From positions 1-62,893 of the forward strand of contig NZ_PGEM01000053.1 in NCBI RefSeq assembly GCF_002934005.1: a stretch of DNA of 62,893 nt, given 5' to 3'. The translations under genes and the position numbers were made by a program. Positions 53,817 to 62,791 of this stretch are shown piece by piece. A model generated the notes under the pieces. It ran no database searches, had not been told where the DNA came from, and worked only from the letters and a program-made list of their open reading frames with translations. The stretch's first letter is position 1; the number at the start of each line of letters is the position of its first letter. This DNA is from Cuspidothrix issatschenkoi CHARLIE-1 (GTDB lineage: Bacteria > Cyanobacteriota > Cyanobacteriia > Cyanobacteriales > Nostocaceae).

Positions 53817-54196
53817 AGCTTAGTTACTTCCATTTAGAGTTTTTGTATAGATTTCTTGGGCAAATCCTAACTACAATTTGTCTATTGCATTAAGGGCAAA
53901 TAATAGCACACACAATTATAATTTTCTTGGGCAAAAAAAGAAGTACGGTAATTAACACCCTAGCAACAGCGATTTTTAAGGAGAGGGTATTAATTATTCT
54001 TATTGTAGAGGATAGGGTACAAAGATCCCCGACTTCTGTGATCAATTTATGATTTATAGACACAGTCAGTAAAAGAAATGGGGGATCTGGCCATGAACGA
54101 TCGCTATAGCTGAATACTTACAAATCATCATCAAACGAACATAGAGATGTTCCGGGGAACGTCTCTACTACATATCAACAATCCTCAATTATCAAT
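53817..54196. other. gene-free interval with repeats
   Basis: It contains the ATCCCCGACTTCT palindrome (54025-54086) and a GATGTTCCGGGGAACGTCTC palindrome near 54145-54165. No credible frame is present. Confidence 0.6.
54025..54086. repeat. dispersed palindrome ATCCCCGACTTCT
   Basis: ATCCCCGACTTCT (54025-54037) pairs imperfectly with AGAAATGGGGGAT (54074-54086). Same family as 20089-20149. Confidence 0.7.
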
Positions 54197-54367
54197 CTAT
54201 TTTAAACCTAGCCATGTAAGTACACCTTGATTGGTAGTATATTCAATAACTACCATTAAAATAAAGCCAATCATAGCTGCTCTACCATTTAAACGCTCTG
54301 CATATTCATTAAAGCCAAATTTGGGATCTTCTAATTTGGGGCTAACAGTGGGTTGTGGTTGTGTCAT
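54197..54367 (-). CDS. high-light-inducible protein (Hlip)
   Basis: A 56-aa single-helix chlorophyll-binding protein. The signature FNEYAERLNGRAAMIGFILM carries the E-x-x-N-G-R motif that binds chlorophyll a, within one membrane helix (about 26-46). Hlips sit in the thylakoid membrane, usually with Photosystem II assembly factors or chlorophyll synthase, and dissipate energy under high light. ATG at 54367, TAG at 54197. It is too short for many ORF filters but is unmistakable. Confidence 0.92.
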   Translation of the reverse strand: MTQPQPTVSPKLEDPKFGFNEYAERLNGRAAMIGFILMVVIEYTTNQGVLTWLGLK

Positions 54368-54615
54368 TATCAGTTATTCCTTTGGTGTAATTGACGAAGG
54401 GAGATTTACAGGGATTTTTCAACTAAGTTGCCAGGGATACTGACTAGAAGTTAACAATTTTTAATTATTCTTTATCTATTCTAATAATATTAGCGGATTA
54501 GTCAAGATGTAAGCTGTAGAGAATAAAAACTTCTCATTTTGAATTACTGAATACGGACAAAATTGGATCGGGACTGTCAGGCTAAAGTCAAACAATAAAA
54601 TATTAGAGGCGATCA

Positions 54616-55707
54616 ATGGAAATAGGTGTTCCTAAAGAAACTAAAGATCAAGAGTTTCGGGTTGGTTTAAGTCCTTCTAGTGTGCGGGTTTTACGGGAAA
54701 ACGGCCATGATATTTTTGTAGAAAGCGAAGCTGGTACTGGTGCGGGTTTTACGGATGAAGATTACCGCCAAGCTGGAGCAAAAATTGTTAATAATTCTTC
54801 TGCTGCCTGGAATAGGGAATTAGTAATCAAGGTGAAAGAGCCTTTAATTAGTGAGTATAAATTTTTACAAAAAGAACAGTTGTTATTTACTTATTTACAT
54901 TTAGCAGCAGATCGGAAATTAACAGAACATTTAATTGATTGTGGCACTTGTGCGATCGCCTATGAAACCGTAGAACAACCAGGAGCAAATAAACTCCCCC
55001 TACTCACCCCCATGAGTATTGTTGCGGGTCGGTTAGCCGTCCAATTTGGTGCAAGATTCCTGGAACGTCAACAAGGGGGAAGAGGGGTACTTTTAGGCGG
55101 TATACCAGGAGTTAAAGCCGGCAAAGTAGTAATTTTAGGCGGTGGTGTAGTCGGTACAGAAGCCGCAAAAATCGCCGTCGGTATGGGTGCAATAGTACAA
55201 ATTTTAGATGTCAATGTGGAACGCCTATCCTACCTAGAAACCTTCTTTGGTTCGCGGGTAGAATTACTTTACAGCAATTCCGCCCATATTGAAACTGCTG
55301 TTAAAGACGCTGATTTACTCATTGGTGCAGTTTTAATTCCCGGCAAAAAAGCACCTATTTTAGTATCTCGTGAATTAGTTAAACAAATGCGTCCTGGCTC
55401 AGTGATTGTGGATGTCGCCGTTGATCAAGGTGGCTGCGTAGAAACACTACATCCTACATCACACACTAAACCAGTATATATTGATGAAGGTGTAGTTCAT
55501 TATGGCGTTCCCAATATGCCAGGAGCAGTACCTTGGACATCAACACAAGCCCTAAATAACAGTACCTTACCCTACGCTGTGCAGTTAGCAAATCTGGGAC
55601 TAAAAGCTTTAGAAGTTAACCCAGCTTTAGCAAAAGGTTTAAATGTCCAAAATCATCATCTGGTACATCCTGCTGTGCAAGAGGTATTTCCCGATTTAGT
55701 TGGGTAA
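54616..55707 (+). CDS. ald: alanine dehydrogenase
   Basis: A 363-aa NAD-dependent L-alanine dehydrogenase that interconverts alanine and pyruvate plus ammonia, relevant to nitrogen metabolism in heterocysts. The MEIGVPKETKDQEFRVGLSP start, VKVKEPL (substrate Lys), TYLHLAAD (catalytic His), the nucleotide-binding GGGVVGTEAAKIAVGMGA, and DQGGCVETLHPTSHTKPVYI are all present. It is of usual length (about 360). Monocistronic, with a convergent MAPEG gene downstream. Confidence 0.97.
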   Translation: MEIGVPKETKDQEFRVGLSPSSVRVLRENGHDIFVESEAGTGAGFTDEDYRQAGAKIVNNSSAAWNRELVIKVKEPLISEYKFLQKEQLLFTYLHLAADRKLTEHLIDCGTCAIAYETVEQPGANKLPLLTPMSIVAGRLAVQFGARFLERQQGGRGVLLGGIPGVKAGKVVILGGGVVGTEAAKIAVGMGAIVQILDVNVERLSYLETFFGSRVELLYSNSAHIETAVKDADLLIGAVLIPGKKAPILVSRELVKQMRPGSVIVDVAVDQGGCVETLHPTSHTKPVYIDEGVVHYGVPNMPGAVPWTSTQALNNSTLPYAVQLANLGLKALEVNPALAKGLNVQNHHLVHPAVQEVFPDLVG

Positions 55708-55710
55708 TTG

Positions 55711-55730
55711 GTGATTGGTGATTGGTAAAA
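55711..55730. repeat. short tandem repeat, GATTGGT heptamer
   Basis: About two and a half copies of the heptamer follow ald directly. Confidence 0.6.
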
Positions 55731-55762
55731 TTTAACCCAGTCACCAATGCACAGTCCCAGGT

Positions 55763-56152
55763 TTATTTCAGCATAGATAAAATAATACCCACAAGTGAAC
55801 CGAGAATTAGCACGATGCTGCTAAGAGAACTAATGGCAAAACCTGGCCCGCGTTTTTCGGCCGCTATATAATATCCCCAAGCATAAGCAATACGCCCCAC
55901 GACCCAAGCTGCACCTAAACCAGCAGCCCAAATAGGATTAACATATATAGAAAACAACCATAGGGCAGGTATAAATAAAGCTAGTTGTTCTAAAGTATTT
56001 TGCTGTACCCGTAAAACCCTTTCAAAATCTGGGTTGCCTGTGGTTTGTGGTACGGGAACTTGATATTTGAATCTAGCTCTACCAACATTAATTGTAACTA
56101 CAAAATATAGTAAAAGTGCGGAAACAGTAACTAAACTAGGATAAGGCGACAT
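55763..56152 (-). CDS. MAPEG family membrane protein
   Basis: A 129-aa protein of the MAPEG family (membrane-associated proteins in eicosanoid and glutathione metabolism). Four helices are predicted, and the motif FERVLRVQQNTLEQLALFIP (about 42-61) is the family signature, followed by GRIAYAWGYYIAAEKRGPGF. The bacterial function is usually unknown. It is convergent with ald. Confidence 0.88.
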   Translation of the reverse strand: MSPYPSLVTVSALLLYFVVTINVGRARFKYQVPVPQTTGNPDFERVLRVQQNTLEQLALFIPALWLFSIYVNPIWAAGLGAAWVVGRIAYAWGYYIAAEKRGPGFAISSLSSIVLILGSLVGIILSMLK

Positions 56153-56325
56153 AAACTTTCGTTAAATTGGAATTTGGCTTTAATATGTATGATTCTAGGG
56201 GGTAAGATGCCCGCAGTACAAGATTTAATCCTAATTTTGTCTAAAAATGCCATAAATGTATAAACGAATCGCAGAGGCGCAGAGGTAAGAGTTAGGGGGA
56301 TAATGTAATGTTTTGCAAGAGTATA

Positions 56326-56783
56326 AACGAACCACAGAGGCATGGAGGACACAGAGGGAAGAGTTAGAGGATGATGCGTTTGATACCGTCTTTGAGGAGA
56401 GGGACATTAAAGTTGATGAGAAGACCTAAAGAAAGGTTCGTGATTTTCAGGTAGGACAAAAGTTGAGCTTCATGAATGGGAGCTAAGTTTTGCACAGCTT
56501 TTAATTCCACAATTAAACAGTTTGCAACCAAAAAATCTAATCTACCCCAACCCACCTCATGTCCTTTGTAGGTCAAACTGATTGACTTCTCAACCTCATG
56601 ATGTATACCCCGCACCATAAACTCAATAATAAGAGCCCCCTTATACACCTCCTCCAAAAAACCAGGACCCAAAACCCGGTGTACCTCAATTGCAGCCCCA
56701 ATAACTTCTCCTGTAAGCTCATTCATATCCTCTCCCAAACCTCTTACCTCCGTGTCCTCTGTGCCTCTGTGGTTCGTTTTCAT
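56326..56783. repeat. inverted copies of an AACGAACCACAGAGGCA repeat around the GxxExxY gene
   Basis: AACGAACCACAGAGGCATGG then AGGACACAGAGG (about 56326-56358) recurs in inverse orientation at about 56744-56783 (the reverse strand reads AACGAACCACAGAGGCACAG then AGGACACGGAGG). The two copies bracket the GxxExxY gene. Single copies of the phrase occur elsewhere in the window. Confidence 0.65.
56364..56726 (-). CDS. GxxExxY family protein
   Basis: From MNELTGEVIGAAIEVHRVLG the protein is 120 aa. The longer frame to 56783 starts in repeat DNA. The name-giving motif is GPGFLEEVYKGAL. The PD-(D/E)XK-like strands GRLDFLVANCLIVELKAVQN (D, E-x-K) suggest a nuclease fold. The family is widespread near repeats and mobile DNA and has no proven function. 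Here inverted repeats flank the gene. Confidence 0.85.
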   Translation of the reverse strand: MNELTGEVIGAAIEVHRVLGPGFLEEVYKGALIIEFMVRGIHHEVEKSISLTYKGHEVGWGRLDFLVANCLIVELKAVQNLAPIHEAQLLSYLKITNLSLGLLINFNVPLLKDGIKRIIL

Positions 56784-56948
56784 TATAACTTCTTCTTACA
56801 CACTGATAAGAAATGTGTTCTGAAGAAAAAGCCGGAAAATCAACCTTTTCCACAAAATCCAAAAATCTTAGCCAAGACTATTGTAATTTTAGAAAATAGA
56901 GTTTATGATATTTCCATGAACCTTAGCCAAGGTATTTGGAAAAAAGCC

Positions 56949-57722
56949 ATGTCAAAAATTATATACGATGTCATCCAACGCTTTGAGGTTGAAAACGGTG
57001 TTCCTCGCTTAGTTTCCACGAATATTCAGGTAATTGAAGGTGGGGAAGATTTGTTATCTTTAGCTATCAGTATGTTAGGTAAAATGGGTTTTTATGAGAA
57101 GTTTGAGGAGAAGCGAACATCTCAATATATAGGGTATCGGTTGAAAAATCCTGGTAAGGGTGCTAAACGTTATCAGTTGGTTTTGTCGCAAAGACAGGAT
57201 AGTTTATATATTTCAATTCCTAAATATATATTAAAATCGGAACTTTTGAACCTTGTTTATATTGTTGAAGACGAGCAGATGATTCAAGATGATTTAGGAA
57301 ATGAATTATATAACTATCATCCAAATGTTTATTTAGATAGATATTGGATATTACCTAGTAAGAAAGATATATTTTTGGAAGTAATGCAATATTATTATCC
57401 CAATATTTTAAATTCTGAAGTGAGAGGAAATTTTTGTTTGAATCCTAATGTAAATTTTATGTGGATAGATGATGTTGGTGGCTTATCCCACCCCACACAA
57501 CCAGAAGGATTTGATATTGAGAAATTAGAAGAATTTAGTCATTACATAGATTTATATCAACAACATAAACTTTTCCCTGTAGAACTTAATAGTCAACTTA
57601 GTTACTTAATTTTATATGAGGATAAACTTTTTCCCTATATGTCACAGGTATGTATTACCTCTAGTGAATTTTTAGAAGAATTTATTACCCACTTTGCAAA
57701 AATATTAATGGAGAAAAACTAA
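56949..57722 (+). CDS. unknown protein coupled to a DUF2726 nuclease-like gene
   Basis: I choose the ATG at 56949 (MSKIIYDVIQRFEVENGVPR), preceded by GGAAAA. The frame extends to 56598 but there overlaps the antisense GxxExxY gene. The 257-aa product has an N-terminal alpha-beta segment (EGGEDLLSLAISMLGKMGFY), then basic residues (RLKNPGKGAKRYQLVLSQRQ) and many aromatic residues (LDRYWILPSKKDIFLEVMQY). No known motif is recognised. The stop overlaps the next start by one base (TAATG), so it is co-translated with a DUF2726 protein. Confidence 0.7.
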   Translation: MSKIIYDVIQRFEVENGVPRLVSTNIQVIEGGEDLLSLAISMLGKMGFYEKFEEKRTSQYIGYRLKNPGKGAKRYQLVLSQRQDSLYISIPKYILKSELLNLVYIVEDEQMIQDDLGNELYNYHPNVYLDRYWILPSKKDIFLEVMQYYYPNILNSEVRGNFCLNPNVNFMWIDDVGGLSHPTQPEGFDIEKLEEFSHYIDLYQQHKLFPVELNSQLSYLILYEDKLFPYMSQVCITSSEFLEEFITHFAKILMEKN

Positions 57723-58195
57723 TGTCTGTAAAACCCAAAAGACTCGTTAACCCTTACGAAGAAAGAATGTTAGAATTTCTCCAAACCTGCATAGATGAAA
57801 ATTATAAAATTCATACCCAGGTAAGCTTATGCTCATTTTGCGAATTAGATAAAGGTCTTGATATAGAACTCAGAAAATTTTTCTTTAGTTCCAGCGTAGA
57901 CGCTCTCATCACAAATGATAATTATCAACCTTGTTTAGTCGTAGAATTTCAATCTACATATCATGATTATCACGATGCAAAAGAGCGTGATCATAAAAAA
58001 TTACATCTACTCACATTAGCAGGAGTTCCCCTACTTTATTCAAGAATTAAAGACTTTGGATTGTTACATCTTTACTCGCAAAATGAAGATGTAATATTTA
58101 ACTTATTCACAGGTGAAAAAAGAGAAAATGCCAAATCCTTAATTAGAAAATATTGCCAACCCTCAAACCTTGCTAACTTGCGAGCAATAGCATAG
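57722..58195 (+). CDS. DUF2726 domain protein
   Basis: A 157-aa protein of the DUF2726 type, a PD-(D/E)XK-like domain often attached to helicases or topoisomerases but here alone. ERMLEFLQTCIDENYKIHTQ, then SSVDALITNDNYQPCLVVEF with the D...E strands, QSTYHDYHDAKERDHKKLHL, and LAGVPLLYSR. It starts within the stop of the preceding unknown gene (TAATG). Together they form a tight two-gene unit. A nuclease activity is plausible but not shown. Confidence 0.75.
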   Translation: MSVKPKRLVNPYEERMLEFLQTCIDENYKIHTQVSLCSFCELDKGLDIELRKFFFSSSVDALITNDNYQPCLVVEFQSTYHDYHDAKERDHKKLHLLTLAGVPLLYSRIKDFGLLHLYSQNEDVIFNLFTGEKRENAKSLIRKYCQPSNLANLRAIA

Positions 58196-58220
58196 TTAAG
58201 ATTTGACCGCATTTAATTGG

Positions 58221-58260
58221 TATAATATCTAGGAATAATCTATTATTTCCAAGTAAGGAG
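58221..58260 (+). promoter_or_regulatory. -10 element and ribosome-binding site of the DUF6888-like gene
   Basis: A consensus TATAAT lies at 58221-58226 and an AAGGAG at 58255-58260. The latter is spaced five bases from an ATT codon that would be the first codon of the next frame. TTGACC at 58203 is too close (12 bases) to be a normal -35. Confidence 0.45.
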
Positions 58261-58265
58261 CAATT

Positions 58266-58442
58266 ATTCTACCCACATCAGCACAGGGGCTAAAGTGTAT
58301 CTACTTATGTCAAATGTTGACAACAGCTTATTTACCAATTTATATGGTGCGATTAGATGAACGTACTGGAAAAATATTCATCTTAGCAGGCGATAGCATT
58401 GAAATAGTAATTGATCGTGATGGAAATTGGGAGTACCAATGA
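58266..58442 (+). CDS. DUF6888-like small protein, unusual ATT start
   Basis: The frame after AAGGAG reads ILPTSAQGLKCIYLCQMLTT then AYLPIYMVRLDERTGKIFIL and AGDSIEIVIDRDGNWEYQ (58 aa). I believe it is the small cyanobacterial family called DUF6888, whose members begin near PT-x-AQ. No ATG is available before residue 17, so either ATT is the start or the start codon was mutated. From the internal ATG at 58314 only 42 residues would be made. Its TGA overlaps the next ATG (ATGA). Confidence 0.55.
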   Translation: MLPTSAQGLKCIYLCQMLTTAYLPIYMVRLDERTGKIFILAGDSIEIVIDRDGNWEYQ

Positions 58443-58663
58443 CAAAACCAAACTTTGATGCCATGACAAAATCAGAGTTACGCGCTTACGTAATTGCACA
58501 TCAAGAAGATCAAGAAGCTTTTTACGCATTTGCAGATCGATTGCAAGCACAACCTAATAGAGTAGTTTATCCTGCATCAATGACACCAGAAGAAATCAAA
58601 AAAGTAATATTAGAACGGATTCAGCAAAAACAAAAATTACAGGACTCAGAAGCTACAGCTTAA
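58439..58663 (+). CDS. DUF6887-like small protein
   Basis: A 74-aa protein, MTKPNFDAMTKSELRAYVIA then HQEDQEAFYAFADRLQAQPN, helical with a C-terminal EEIKKVILERIQQKQK. I believe it is the DUF6887 family. The start at 58439 overlaps the stop of the preceding small gene by four bases. Such coupled small pairs resemble toxin-antitoxin modules, but no activity is known. Confidence 0.7.
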   Translation: MTKPNFDAMTKSELRAYVIAHQEDQEAFYAFADRLQAQPNRVVYPASMTPEEIKKVILERIQQKQKLQDSEATA

Positions 58664-58688
58664 CAACCAAATCCAATCTTAGACCATC

Positions 58689-58770
58689 AGGACTTACGCA
58701 AAATATCTCTCAAGACCTCTTTCCTTCGTTCCTTCGTGGTTCATTCTTCCGTCACTTGTGCGTAAGTCCT
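58689..58770. mobile_element. AGGACTTACGCA MITE, copy 3 (82 bp)
   Basis: AGGACTTACGCA (58689-58700) and TGCGTAAGTCCT (58759-58770) are perfect 12-bp inverted ends. The core GTTCCTTCGTGGTTCATTCT is related to that of copy 2. Confidence 0.9.
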
Positions 58771-58833
58771 AACCATTTTACACCCAGTAAAAATCAAAAA
58801 CTATTCTATAACTAGAATAAATAACTCATAAAT

Positions 58834-58881
58834 AGTCGGTTAAAACCGACTTTAGCTATTAGACAGGGAATTTATTCCCTG
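58834..58881. repeat. two adjacent palindromes
   Basis: AGTCGGTTAAAACCGACT (58834-58851) and CAGGGAATTTATTCCCTG (58864-58881) are separate perfect hairpins placed 12 bases apart, a motif pair common in cyanobacterial intergenic DNA. Confidence 0.75.
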
Positions 58882-58915
58882 ACTTAAATACTGGCTTACA
58901 GCAGTTTTCATGTCT

Positions 58916-59018
58916 TTAGACCACAGTCAGGGCGAAGCATTCGGATGATAGTCTTGGGTAAAAACCGATTAATTGTCCGAATGCTGATGCTTTCAGCACG
59001 CTACGCGAACGCCCCTAC
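58916..59018. repeat. GTAGGGGCGAAGCATTCGGA family, copy 2 with nested insertion
   Basis: It matches 19371-19450 except that between GAATGCT and CGCCCCTAC there are 24 extra bases (58986-59009, GATGCTTTCAGCACGCTACG then CGAA). The insertion is itself a small repeat type that recurs in part near 61880-61912 and 62200-62230. Confidence 0.8.
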
Positions 59019-59092
59019 ATGAAAATAGCTCTAACTTGAATATTATTACCTACCATTTATTCTTCAACAAAATGCTAAAATCTTATAGATGC

Positions 59093-60560
<1,468 letters not shown>

Positions 60561-60591
60561 ACACTAAAAAACAATATCCCCCACTTCTAAG

Positions 60592-60620
60592 ATACCCGAC
60601 TTCTTAAAGAAGTTGGGTAT
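60592..60620. repeat. palindrome ATACCCGACTTCTT, possible thiC terminator
   Basis: ATACCCGACTTCTT (60592-60605) pairs with AAGAAGTTGGGTAT (60607-60620) in 13 of 14 positions. It lies 31 bases after thiC. There is no good T-tract (TTGAAAAC), so termination is uncertain. Confidence 0.6.
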
Positions 60621-60652
60621 TTGAAAACATAAATATTAAAATGTAAGAACCT

Positions 60653-60832
60653 ATGAGTGAACAAATTAAATGGACTGCGGAAGCAGAAGCTAAACTGAAA
60701 TATATTCCTTTTTTCGTACGTCCTTTTGCACGGAAGAAGATTGAAGGTTATGCTTATGAAAAAGATATATTATTAATTACTCTTGAGGTTTATGAACAAG
60801 CTAAACAACTCTTTAATAAGAATCATAATTGA
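60653..60832 (+). CDS. PCP_red domain small protein
   Basis: A 59-aa protein: MSEQIKWTAEAEAKLKYIPF then FVRPFARKKIEGYAYEKDIL. The WTAEAE...IPFFVRP-AR...IE pattern is the PCP_red domain otherwise found at the C-terminus of the light-independent protochlorophyllide reductase subunit ChlB. Free-standing copies exist in cyanobacteria with unknown role, possibly in chlorophyll metabolism. It is preceded by a reasonable AAGAA stretch and follows thiC on the same strand. Confidence 0.88.
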   Translation: MSEQIKWTAEAEAKLKYIPFFVRPFARKKIEGYAYEKDILLITLEVYEQAKQLFNKNHN

Positions 60833-61060
60833 TAAATATTATTTTACATAAGGAGAACGGTAGAGCCAATAGATTATTCCGTGAGATTAAGATAAGTAAT
60901 AGCCACCAAAACCAGATTCAGGTCAGTAATGTCCACCATATATATTTGCCAGATGAAAGAGTAGGGGAGAAAAAAACACCTTTTTCCCTGAATCAAAAAG
61001 TTATATTATCCGTCAAGAGAAATATGAGCTATCTACCTATCCCCACCGGAGGTTAAATTT

Positions 61061-61819
61061 ATGTCATTACGATCACTTCGGGTTTTATTACTGAGTAGTC
61101 TGGGTTGTTCTTTATTTTTTGGCAATGCTGTAGCTTTTGCTCAAGTTATTGTTCCTACAGATTCATCAGGTTCAACGAGCGTACCATCTGGTTCATCAAC
61201 CACCCCAAATTCTACCACTACAATTGATGGCAGTACGAGATTTAGCTGTCAATATAATAATGGAATGCCTACGGTGATGTATCAACCCGAAAGTCAAGCA
61301 GGACAATATTTTGCTTGGGCTGCACCTCAAAATTTAGGCGGTGGTTGGGATGCTCAAAAACGTTGTGAAACCATCGCCAGCCGTTTAGAATTATATCGCC
61401 CCGATGGATTACAAGAACTACAAATAGCTGTCGAAAATAGGGAAAATATTATCTGTGTCACCACCGAATCCCAACCCAGTTGTCGCATTGTGTTGACAGT
61501 ACCCCGTGATAAAGATCCCTATGCTATTCGTGATAGTGTATTCCAAAACCTAACTACTGCTGATAGTGGCCAACAAACTATAGCTGTCAGAACCTACACC
61601 AATCGTAACCGAGGCGGTGGCGATAGTCTATATAACTTGGGACAAAGCTTACTAGGTGGTAAAAATCCAGTTATATCCACTAGAAAAGGGATCAATTTGA
61701 AACCATATCTTGATCCTAAAGATGGTGGTACTGGTAGAGCTTTAAAGAATGGAGTATTAATTAGAAGTAATACTAGACAGCAAGCTCCTGCTCGCCTCAG
61801 CCCTGGTAAATTTCGTTAA
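61061..61819 (+). CDS. COP23 domain secreted protein
   Basis: A 252-aa exported protein with a signal peptide (about 1-28, SSLGCSLFFGNAVAFAQV), a Ser/Thr-rich linker, and the COP23 domain (about 53-185): RFSCQYNNGMPTVMYQPESQ, RCETIASRLELYRP and ENIICVTTESQPSCRIVLTV. Four Cys may form disulfides. COP23 was first described as a circadian-oscillating protein in Cyanothece. The C-terminal basic tail (about 215-252) is variable. Function unknown. Confidence 0.88.
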   Translation: MSLRSLRVLLLSSLGCSLFFGNAVAFAQVIVPTDSSGSTSVPSGSSTTPNSTTTIDGSTRFSCQYNNGMPTVMYQPESQAGQYFAWAAPQNLGGGWDAQKRCETIASRLELYRPDGLQELQIAVENRENIICVTTESQPSCRIVLTVPRDKDPYAIRDSVFQNLTTADSGQQTIAVRTYTNRNRGGGDSLYNLGQSLLGGKNPVISTRKGINLKPYLDPKDGGTGRALKNGVLIRSNTRQQAPARLSPGKFR

Positions 61820-61839
61820 TTTTCACCAATTTTAGGAGT

Positions 61840-61935
61840 TAACAGAGTGAAGGAGGCAGGAGGCAGTAGTATGGCTAACGCCACCCTTTGCGAACGGCTT
61901 CGCTCACCAACCGGAGGCAGGAGGCAGGAGGGAAT
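61840..61935. repeat. GGAGGCAG repeats around a nested palindromic unit
   Basis: GGAGGCAGGAGGCAG units flank GGCTAACGCCACCCTTTGCG then AACGGCTTCGCTCACC, a small-repeat type related to the insertion at 58986-59009. No gene is seen from 61820 to 62110. Confidence 0.6.
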
Positions 61936-62111
61936 ATTTCTTTCTCTCTTAACCGTCCCCTGTCACCTGTCATAACTGTATTTTTGTGACTACATTTACA
62001 TTTTTTCAGAAGTTAATTTTACCCTTTATATAAATTTTGTCCTGTATTCATCTATTCAGTGTTGTAATTATTTCTCAGGTTAGATTGACTGGAGAAGATG
62101 AGTTACTACTG

Positions 62112-62311
62112 GGACTTACGCACTGCACAAATTAACCATGATATGTATGAAGGATATTTGGTCGTTTCAGGCTTTTGGCGATTAACTTCCGATCAATAGC
62201 GAGTTGCTTGCAGCAGCGCTTCGCTATCGCTCAAAAATCATCAAACAATCACGTAAAAATGCCCAAAATCTATACCTCATATTTGGTTGATCCTGTCAAT
62301 GCGTAAGTCCT
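62112..62311. mobile_element. AGGACTTACGCA MITE, copy 4 (200 bp)
   Basis: GGACTTACGCA (62112-62122) and TGCGTAAGTCC (62300-62310) are the inverted ends. This is the longest copy. The core contains TCGGGCGATTAAC-like DNA and a nested palindrome TAGCGAGTTGCTTGCAGCAG then CGCTTCGCTATCGCT (about 62197-62232). Confidence 0.85.
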
Positions 62312-62537
62312 AACTACATAAAAATTATGTAATAGCAACAATTCTTAGTTTTCTAGTTCCGAGTATGAATTTTTAATTATGCCTATTTGCTCACTACAAA
62401 CCTAACTGATTAGAAAGATAATCAAGAAGATTAGCAAAGATTTTTAAAGAGAGAGTCAGTTTGATATGACAAATTCATCAATTCATGGTATTTTGGTACG
62501 ATAATATGCACATATCAATACACTGAACTGCTTGACC

Positions 62538-62783
62538 GTCAACTACCCATCACTTCCCTTCGGGTAAGTGAGGGCTTGTAAAAGCCTAGTTGGACTGAGT
62601 TCTTAACGGAACTACGTTAGAGGTAAGAGTTAAAGACCTACCAGGGAATGCGTAGCTAGTTCCCTGCTCTAGAACTTAAAAGTTAAACAGGCTTAAGGGT
62701 TAAACCAGTGCTTTTAAGATAGTTACCGACCTCTAACATTGTCAAAGCTAACATTACCCCAGAAATGGGAGGCTCTTCGGAGC
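62538..62783 (+). ncRNA. omega RNA (HEARO) of an IscB element, probable
   Basis: This is a densely structured, non-coding region directly before an IscB-like start codon. Pairings seen: CAACTA/TAGTTG (62540-62545 with 62587-62592); CACTT..AAGTG with CCCTTCGGG (62551-62570); GGCTT/AAGCC (about 62573-62585); AGTTC/GAACT (about 62598-62612); AGGGAA/TTCCCT (62643-62665); long-range GTTAGAGGT/ACCTCTAAC (62616-62624 with 62729-62737, perfect); and the 3' hairpins CCC-AGAAAT-GGG and GGCTCTTCGGAGC. IscB RNAs lie in just this position with the guide at the 5' end. Confidence 0.65.
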
Positions 62784-62791
62784 AAAATATT

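Noticed and set aside
54231-54443. 70-codon plus-strand frame
   Set aside because: Antisense to the clear Hlip gene.
56598-56948. N-terminal extension of the unknown protein before DUF2726
   Set aside because: Antisense to the GxxExxY gene and its flanking repeat. The start at 56949 is preferred.
60829-61056. 75-codon frame between the PCP_red and COP23 genes
   Set aside because: TTG start overlapping the PCP_red stop, no family, biased composition.
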